A DNA stretch of 9,937 nt, from NCBI GenBank assembly GCA_947057875.1, contig CAMSEX010000044.1, positions 1 to 9,937 of the forward strand. The letters are read 5' to 3'. Position 1 is the stretch's first letter; every line of letters starts with the position of its first letter. Below the pieces are notes generated by a model that did not search any database, was not told where the DNA came from, and worked only from the letters and a program-made list of their open reading frames with translations. This document shows positions 5,718-9,937 of the stretch, piece after piece. The position numbers and the translations under genes were made by a program. The stretch is from an uncultured Clostridium sp. (GTDB lineage Bacteria > Bacillota > Clostridia > TANB77 > CAG-508).

Positions 5718-5764
5718 AATGTAAAGTCTAGTTTACATCTTGTCAACTAGACTTTACATTTTGT
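5718..5764 (+). terminator. 16-bp perfect hairpin between convergent uvrB and the COG0523 gene
   Basis: 5718-5733 pairs perfectly with 5745-5760 over an 11-base loop, followed by TTTT on the plus strand. It starts 34 bases after the uvrB stop and 14 bases beyond the 3' end of the converging gene, so it probably ends both transcripts. The T tract is short for a strong plus-strand terminator, and on the minus strand the stem is followed by A residues. Confidence 0.6.
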
Positions 5765-5786
5765 CAACCCAAATTAACATTTGTCT
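5732..5786. repeat. Three degenerate direct repeats with 21-bp period
   Basis: TTTACATCTTGTCAAC (5732), TTTACATTTTGTCAAC (5753) and TTAACATTTGTC (5774) start exactly 21 bases apart. The third copy includes the last codons and stop of the COG0523 gene (minus-strand GAC AAA TGT TAA). This suggests the gene's tail was duplicated outward. The repeats also contribute to the 5718-5760 hairpin. Confidence 0.6.
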
Positions 5787-6898
5787 AATTCTGCCACAAT
5801 TTTTTCTTTGTCCATATTTTGCCCAATAAAAACTAATTTAATTAAACGGTCTCCATATGTTTCGTCCCAATCTTGCTTGATGATTGGATTTTGTGCAATG
5901 ATTATTTTTTGTTCTTCCTCTGGCAAACTTGCCACCCATTGCCCGCCTTCATAGGCTTGGACTTGCTTTCCAGATTGCTCAAAAACATACGAAGTTTCTG
6001 GCTCATCCGCAAACCAAAATACACCTTTGCAGCGAATGATACTGCTTGGAAAATTAACCGCAAATTTATCAAATTTTTCTTTATCAAAAGGCGCTCTTCT
6101 AAAATACACAAAAGTCCCAATTCCGTATTCTTCTGTTTCGCCTTCCTCCCCTTCTTCATTATCATCACGGTTTAACTCTTCAATCCAACCCGCAGACATT
6201 GATGCTTCTTCAAAATCAAAAGCATTGGTATTTAAAATTTTGCTAGTTTCTACTTTGCCATAATTAGTCTCAATGATTTCTGCTTTTGGTTGCAATTTGC
6301 GAATAATTGCTTTGACTTTGTTTAGCTCTTCTTCTGACAATTCATCTACTTTGTTTAGAACAATTTTCGTACAAAACTCGATTTGTTGAATCAATAAATT
6401 CTCAATATCTTCGTCTTCAATGTCTTCCTTTACTAAACTATCACCACAACCAAATTCGTCTCGCAGGCGCAAGCCGTCAACCACTGTTACCACATTGTCT
6501 AAACGACAAATTTTCGGCAAACCATATTGTTCTGTCTGTTCTGACAACACAGTTATCGTTTGCGCTATTGGCAACGGCTCACATACGCCACTTGCTTCAA
6601 TCAAAATATAGTCAAACTTTCTTGTTTTGATGATGTCCACAATTTGTTGCATCAAATCCACTTTTAAGGTGCAACAAATGCAACCATTTTGAAGTGGCAC
6701 AAGGCTAGCATCTTCCTCCTGCACAATGCCACCTTTTGCAATCAACTCGCTATCAATGTTTACTTCCCCGATGTCATTTACAATAACAGCAACTTTGTAA
6801 CCTTCTTGGTTGTTCAAAATATAGTTAATAAGTGTTGTTTTTCCAGCACCCAAATAGCCTGTCAATAGCGTAATTGGCACAATTTTCGTTTCATTCAT
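5774..6898 (-). CDS. COG0523 (CobW/G3E family) GTPase, putative metallochaperone
   Basis: This 374-residue protein is a G3E GTPase of the CobW/COG0523 group, whose members deliver metals (zinc, or cobalt in B12 synthesis) or act as nitrile hydratase activators. It shows Walker A GYLGAGKTT (14-22), the hallmark metal-binding CxCC as NGCICC (71-76), EASG (101-104), the guanine-specificity motif NKVD (182-185) and a C-terminal CobW_C-type domain from about residue 260 (GTFVYFRRAPFD). The linker (244-257, RDDNEEGEEGETEE) is strongly acidic, where relatives often carry histidines. ATG 6898 overlaps the upstream lipid-kinase gene by 8 bases behind AAAAGGAGG, so translation is probably coupled. The metal and client are not evident: no zinc-uptake or B12 genes are nearby. 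No CGG codon. Confidence 0.9.
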   Translation of the reverse strand: MNETKIVPITLLTGYLGAGKTTLINYILNNQEGYKVAVIVNDIGEVNIDSELIAKGGIVQEEDASLVPLQNGCICCTLKVDLMQQIVDIIKTRKFDYILIEASGVCEPLPIAQTITVLSEQTEQYGLPKICRLDNVVTVVDGLRLRDEFGCGDSLVKEDIEDEDIENLLIQQIEFCTKIVLNKVDELSEEELNKVKAIIRKLQPKAEIIETNYGKVETSKILNTNAFDFEEASMSAGWIEELNRDDNEEGEEGETEEYGIGTFVYFRRAPFDKEKFDKFAVNFPSSIIRCKGVFWFADEPETSYVFEQSGKQVQAYEGGQWVASLPEEEQKIIIAQNPIIKQDWDETYGDRLIKLVFIGQNMDKEKIVAELDKC

Positions 6899-7802
6899 TT
6901 TTTTCCTCCTTTTGGGGGATAAGATAATTCATTTTTTTCGGCAAATTTAAAATTTCGACATTTTTGACTGTTCCACTGCATTCGCCATCAATTGACCACA
7001 CCGTTTCTTTTTCACTTTCTATTTTTAAATCAGATGTTTTAAAATAATAGACGTTTTTGTCTTGCAAATGTCCTGTTGTCACTTTTATGGCTAATTTCAA
7101 TGTTTGGAAAATACTTTTTGGCTTTTTGACAAAAATCACTTCAAATTCGCCATCTGCTAAATCAATTTTTTCCTTTTTGAAAATTCCAAATCCGCCCACA
7201 TATTTTGAATTGCTAACACTCCCATAAATAAAATCATCTTCTATTATATTACTTTTAGCAAAAAGTTTCAAGTGATATGTTTCAGGAAAAAGAATTTCTT
7301 TCACACCCAAACACAAATACGCCATTCGACCAAATTTATTTTTCATTTTGGTTTTTGTACTATACGAAGCCTTAGAAAATACGCCAATAGACGCCACATA
7401 ATTGAAAAACAAGTGATTGAATTTTCCGACATCTACTTCTTTTTCTTGATAGGTTTTGATATGTTCTGAAATATCCAAATAATTTCTTTTCACTATTCCA
7501 AGACTTTTGGAAAAATCATTTGTCGTACCCAATGCCACATAACCAACAAGTACTTTTTTGTTTAAGTCACAAATTGCTTGTGTCACTTGATTTAACGTTC
7601 CATCACCACCGCAAACAATTAATTTGTCAAAATGCTTTTCATAATTTTGAATGATATTAGTCGCATTATTTTCTAACCTTGTAAATTGCACATCTACTTC
7701 ATAAGACAACTTTTGTAAATTTTCCACCATTTTCGTGATGTATTTTTCCATTTTGCCACGACCAGCTTTGCAATTTGCAATGATTAATATTTTTTCCTTC
7801 AT
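6891..7802 (-). CDS. Diacylglycerol-kinase-family lipid kinase (DagK/YegS type)
   Basis: This 303-residue protein belongs to the DAGK catalytic-domain family, soluble kinases that act at the membrane surface on diacylglycerol or similar lipids and return diacylglycerol to phospholipid synthesis in Gram-positive bacteria. It opens with ILIIANCKAGRGK (5-17), then IVCGGDGTLNQV (62-73) with the GGDGT nucleotide motif and LGTTNDFSKSLG (91-102), the second family signature. The C-terminal half holds the beta-sandwich with SIDGECSG near residue 275. ATG 7802 follows AAGGAAG about 10 bases upstream, with its own promoter at 7826-7854. It shares an 8-base ATGAATGA overlap with the GTPase gene, suggesting one bicistronic message. 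The exact lipid substrate is unproven. No CGG codon. Confidence 0.88.
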   Translation of the reverse strand: MKEKILIIANCKAGRGKMEKYITKMVENLQKLSYEVDVQFTRLENNATNIIQNYEKHFDKLIVCGGDGTLNQVTQAICDLNKKVLVGYVALGTTNDFSKSLGIVKRNYLDISEHIKTYQEKEVDVGKFNHLFFNYVASIGVFSKASYSTKTKMKNKFGRMAYLCLGVKEILFPETYHLKLFAKSNIIEDDFIYGSVSNSKYVGGFGIFKKEKIDLADGEFEVIFVKKPKSIFQTLKLAIKVTTGHLQDKNVYYFKTSDLKIESEKETVWSIDGECSGTVKNVEILNLPKKMNYLIPQKEEKNE

Positions 7803-7825
7803 TTAAAAATCGCTTCCTTTATGGT

Positions 7826-7854
7826 ATCATATCACAAAATAGTCAAATAAACAA
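7826..7854 (-). promoter_or_regulatory. Promoter of the lipid kinase-GTPase operon (TTGTTT-17-TATGAT)
   Basis: On the minus strand, TTGTTT (7849-7854) and TATGAT (7826-7831) are 17 bases apart, about 24 bases before the lipid-kinase ATG. It lies in the short gap after spoIID, so the pair need not depend on sporulation read-through. Confidence 0.55.
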
Positions 7855-7883
7855 GACTGTTGTTGCAATTATTTCATAACCCA

Positions 7884-7902
7884 TCGTTTGTAGTAAAACG
7901 AT
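7884..7902 (-). terminator. Weak hairpin after spoIID
   Basis: ATCGTTT and AAACGAT form a 7-bp stem with a 6-base loop next to the spoIID stop (position good to about one base). No T run follows on the minus strand, so it is at best a weak terminator or an RNA 3'-end stabiliser. Confidence 0.3.
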
Positions 7903-8880
7903 TTATTTAATTTCCACATCTTTATAATAGTAACGAACAATGTCTTGGTACGTCATTCCTTGTTTTGCCAATGCATCACTTCCATTTTGACTAAGTCCCA
8001 CTCCATGACCATATCCTATCACTTTAAATTTTACCATATTTCCACTGATTTCAAACTCAAATTTAGCCGATTTTAGCCCAAAAATTGTTCTTGCTTCAAT
8101 GCCAGACAAACTCACATTCCCAATTTTCATCGTTTTTACTCTTCCACTTTCTGTTAAATCTAGAATTTGAATACAATTGATTTCATCAAAATTGATTTGA
8201 AAATTGGGATATTTTTCTAGCATTTTTTGAATTAGTTCATCTTTGGAAATTTCTATCTCAGAGGCATAAGACTGATAGCTTTCTTCTCCAGAAGTTGCCA
8301 CTACCTGCAAATAGGGATAACTTCCTCCCCAAACATTGACTGGAAGTTCTGTCATTCCACCACTGTTGCTATGAAAAAATGCATTAATTGGCTGACCTTG
8401 ATAAGTGACATATCTTCCACTTGTTGAGTCCACTGAATCCACAATTTTATTCCAATATTCTTCTCTTTTCTCCTCTTCCCAACGCGCCAAACGATTTTCC
8501 TTAGAAATCCAAGCTTGACAACAAAGTGAACTATCACAAATGTCAGCATTTTCATGTTTGCTTCCATTTACAATTTTATAAATTGTATATGTTCTTGCTA
8601 CAACTGCTTGCGCACGCAAAGCTTCTAATTCATAACTTGCTGGCATTTCAGCAGACACTACCCCATATAAATAGGTATCAAATTCTAACTCCTCTACTTG
8701 CCCTGTCGTTTGATGTAACAATTTAATTACACTCAAATCTCCATAATTAGCTTTTTCATATTCCACTGGCACCTCCTTGCAAGATGTTTGCTCTGTTTGA
8801 TTAAAATTATCAGTAAAAACAATTGGCATTGTAATCATCAAAATTACCAAAAATATAAAATATAATAAAATTTTTTTCAA
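7903..8880 (-). CDS. spoIID: Stage II sporulation protein D (SpoIID) peptidoglycan lytic transglycosylase
   Basis: SpoIID cuts glycan strands in septal peptidoglycan with SpoIIM and SpoIIP during engulfment of the forespore. This 325-residue protein has an N-terminal membrane anchor (residues 2-22, KKILLYFIFLVILMITMPIVF). Next come VVSAEMPASYELEALRAQAVVARTY with the likely catalytic Glu78, a cysteine cluster ICDSSLCC (114-121) like the zinc-binding cysteines of clostridial SpoIID, FFHSNSGG (168-175), and YGHGVGLSQNGSDALA (290-305). It starts at a TTG (8878-8880) overlapping the sigF TGA by 4 bases, with GGAGAGG about 8 bases upstream, so translation is probably coupled to sigF. No CGG codon. 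In B. subtilis spoIID is a separate mother-cell (sigma-E) gene, so this placement is notable. Confidence 0.9.
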   Translation of the reverse strand: MKKILLYFIFLVILMITMPIVFTDNFNQTEQTSCKEVPVEYEKANYGDLSVIKLLHQTTGQVEELEFDTYLYGVVSAEMPASYELEALRAQAVVARTYTIYKIVNGSKHENADICDSSLCCQAWISKENRLARWEEEKREEYWNKIVDSVDSTSGRYVTYQGQPINAFFHSNSGGMTELPVNVWGGSYPYLQVVATSGEESYQSYASEIEISKDELIQKMLEKYPNFQINFDEINCIQILDLTESGRVKTMKIGNVSLSGIEARTIFGLKSAKFEFEISGNMVKFKVIGYGHGVGLSQNGSDALAKQGMTYQDIVRYYYKDVEIK

Positions 8881-9494
8881 ATAATCGCCTCTCCTCGAAC
8901 AAGTTCCTGTTTCAATTCTCGCAATAATCGCCTTTCAATTCTAGAAACTTGCACTTGCGAAATTCCCAAAATTCCAGCTACTTCTGTTTGCGTTTTTTCT
9001 TTAAAATAACGCAATTCAATAATTTTTTTATCTCTCATTTTTAAATGCTCTAGCAAATCGGAAATCAAAACTTTATTAATCACATCTTCTTCGTTACTAT
9101 TCTTCTCTAAAGTAATTCTCTCCTGTTTTTCACAATCGCTATCTTCATATATATATTGATTAATCGATTCCATTTTGATGCGAAATCCTGCTTCTTTTAT
9201 CTGCCTACTGATTTTAATTATGCCATCATCTCGAATAAATTTTTTGATTTCTCCAAAAATATATCTGACTGCATAAGTCGAAAGTTCCACTTTATAATCA
9301 AAATCAAAACGCCTAACAGCTTTGATAAAACCAATACACGCAATTTGATATAAATCATCTGGCTCAATTTGACGATACCAAAATCGTCTCACAACGCTCC
9401 ATATTAGCCCATTATTTTCTTCAATCAATTTGGTTAAACTTTCCTCGTCTCCCTTTTGCGCATTTACAATAAGAGCTCTATCTTGATCATACAT
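8877..9494 (-). CDS. sigF: Sporulation sigma factor F, short form lacking most of region 3
   Basis: This is the forespore sigma factor held inactive by the anti-sigma factor SpoIIAB, encoded just upstream (56-base gap). It shows sigma-70 region 2 (about 25-95: NGLIWSVVRRF, DDLYQIACIGFIKAVRRFD, STYAVRYIFGEIKKFIRDDG), the start of the linker IKISRQIKE, and region 4 (about 145-195) with TQTEVAGILGISQVQVSRIERRLL, a signature shared by sigma-F and sigma-G. It has 205 residues against about 255 in B. subtilis. The missing part falls between the ISRQIKEAGFRIK segment and SNEEDV, where region 3 normally lies. ATG 9494 follows GGAGGCTTGA. The position after spoIIAB favours sigma-F over sigma-G. No CGG codon. 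Confidence 0.9.
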   Translation of the reverse strand: MYDQDRALIVNAQKGDEESLTKLIEENNGLIWSVVRRFWYRQIEPDDLYQIACIGFIKAVRRFDFDYKVELSTYAVRYIFGEIKKFIRDDGIIKISRQIKEAGFRIKMESINQYIYEDSDCEKQERITLEKNSNEEDVINKVLISDLLEHLKMRDKKIIELRYFKEKTQTEVAGILGISQVQVSRIERRLLRELKQELVRGEAII

Positions 9495-9550
9495 TCAAGC
9501 CTCCTTCATCTAATAGAAAATTTGATCTGCAAAATTTATTACGCTTTCTT

Positions 9551-9937
9551 CTATGTAGTCTTCGCTTTTTTGATTTTTTTTGTCATCACAATTTTAGTAC
9601 CAAGTCCAACAATGGATTCTACAGATAACTCATCCATAAAATTTTCCATAATGGTAAATCCCATTCCAGAACGTTCCAAATTTCCTTTCGTCGTATATAA
9701 TGGCTCACGTGCTTCTTCAATATTTTCGATACCACTTCCTGTATCTGAAATTTCAATTTCAATTTCATCTTCATACAATTTTGCCTTAATTTTGATAATT
9801 CCCTCTGCATTGTTATAACCATGTATTATTGCATTGGTAACCGCCTCTGACACAGAAGTTTTAATATCTGCAATCTCCTCAATCGTTGGATCTAATTGTG
9901 ATGCAAATGCTGCCACACTAATTCTTGCAAAAGCAGA
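9551..9937 (-). CDS. spoIIAB: Anti-sigma-F factor and serine kinase SpoIIAB, 5' end cut by window
   Basis: The frame is open to the window edge and gives 128 residues; the missing amino end is roughly 15-20 residues by comparison with the usual 140-150. The sequence from SAFARISVAAFASQLDPT onward aligns with SpoIIAB. It is a GHKL-type ATPase: N box with SEAVTNAIIHGY, G1 box DTGSGI, a lid region with EPLYTTK, and G2 box SGMGFTIM. SpoIIAB binds and inhibits sigma-F and phosphorylates SpoIIAA; dephosphorylated SpoIIAA releases sigma-F in the forespore. An internal GTG at 9914-9916 is not the true start, because conserved sequence continues upstream of it. spoIIAA is expected just beyond 9937. 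Confidence 0.93.
   Translation of the reverse strand, partial: SAFARISVAAFASQLDPTIEEIADIKTSVSEAVTNAIIHGYNNAEGIIKIKAKLYEDEIEIEISDTGSGIENIEEAREPLYTTKGNLERSGMGFTIMENFMDELSVESIVGLGTKIVMTKKIKKAKTT

Noticed and set aside
5732..5768. The TTTACAT/TTGTCAA repeats as CopY or BlaI-type operators
   Set aside because: The TACA...TGTA dyad spacing of those operators is not met, and the repeats are intergenic between converging 3' ends, not near a promoter.
9456..9818. Plus-strand 120-residue open frame
   Set aside because: It lies antisense to spoIIAB and the sigF start, and is a shadow with hydrophobic low-complexity sequence.

Overview
This looks like one end of an Illumina-assembled contig from an AT-rich, spore-forming Bacillota (Clostridia-like) bacterium. 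Bases 1-45 are untrimmed sequencing adapter. Support for the lineage comes from the sporulation genes spoIIAB, sigF and spoIID, a RecU resolvase, a CIRCE-controlled small heat-shock gene, strong purine-rich ribosome binding sites and consensus vegetative promoters.

Layout. 46-108 (-): first 21 codons of pyrG, behind a promoter and a leader hairpin. 230-802 (-): recU-like resolvase. 930-1130 (-): unknown 66-residue protein. 1236-1277: CIRCE operator and promoter for hsp20 (1328-1747, +), which ends at a clear terminator. 1789-2239 (-): membrane-anchored, pilin-like protein, preceded by a possible 27-residue peptide gene. 2489-5684 (+): operon of an inositol-monophosphatase-family gene, a GNAT acetyltransferase and uvrB. 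5774-7802 (-): COG0523 GTPase and a diacylglycerol-kinase-family lipid kinase, overlapping by 8 bases. 7903-9937 (-): spoIIAB (cut by the window end), sigF and spoIID, in that transcriptional order.

The main discovery candidate is recoding. Three genes (pilin-like, IMPase and uvrB) are each broken by exactly one extra base. In all three the extra base is the C of an in-frame CGG codon followed by A, so dropping the C gives GGA (Gly) and restores the expected protein. In uvrB this is the Walker A glycine (GVTGS|GKT); in the IMPase it is the glycine of WDYAP|G. Reading about 2,950 codons by eye, I find only one other in-frame CGG, in the 66-residue ORF, where it is followed by G. CGA, CGT, CGC, AGA and AGG are all used normally. 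The simplest hypothesis is that CGG lacks an efficient tRNA here, and that ribosomes shift +1 at CGG-A, with tRNA-Gly reading the overlapping GGA. Independent frameshift mutations or assembly errors explain the shared motif poorly but cannot be excluded from one window.

Other points of interest are a sigma-F that appears to lack region 3, spoIID fused into the spoIIA operon through a 4-base overlap with a TTG start, a promoter-hairpin-pyrG arrangement suggesting attenuation, and three 21-bp-period direct repeats at the 3' end of the COG0523 gene. I see no tRNA, rRNA, CRISPR array, insertion sequence or phage gene.
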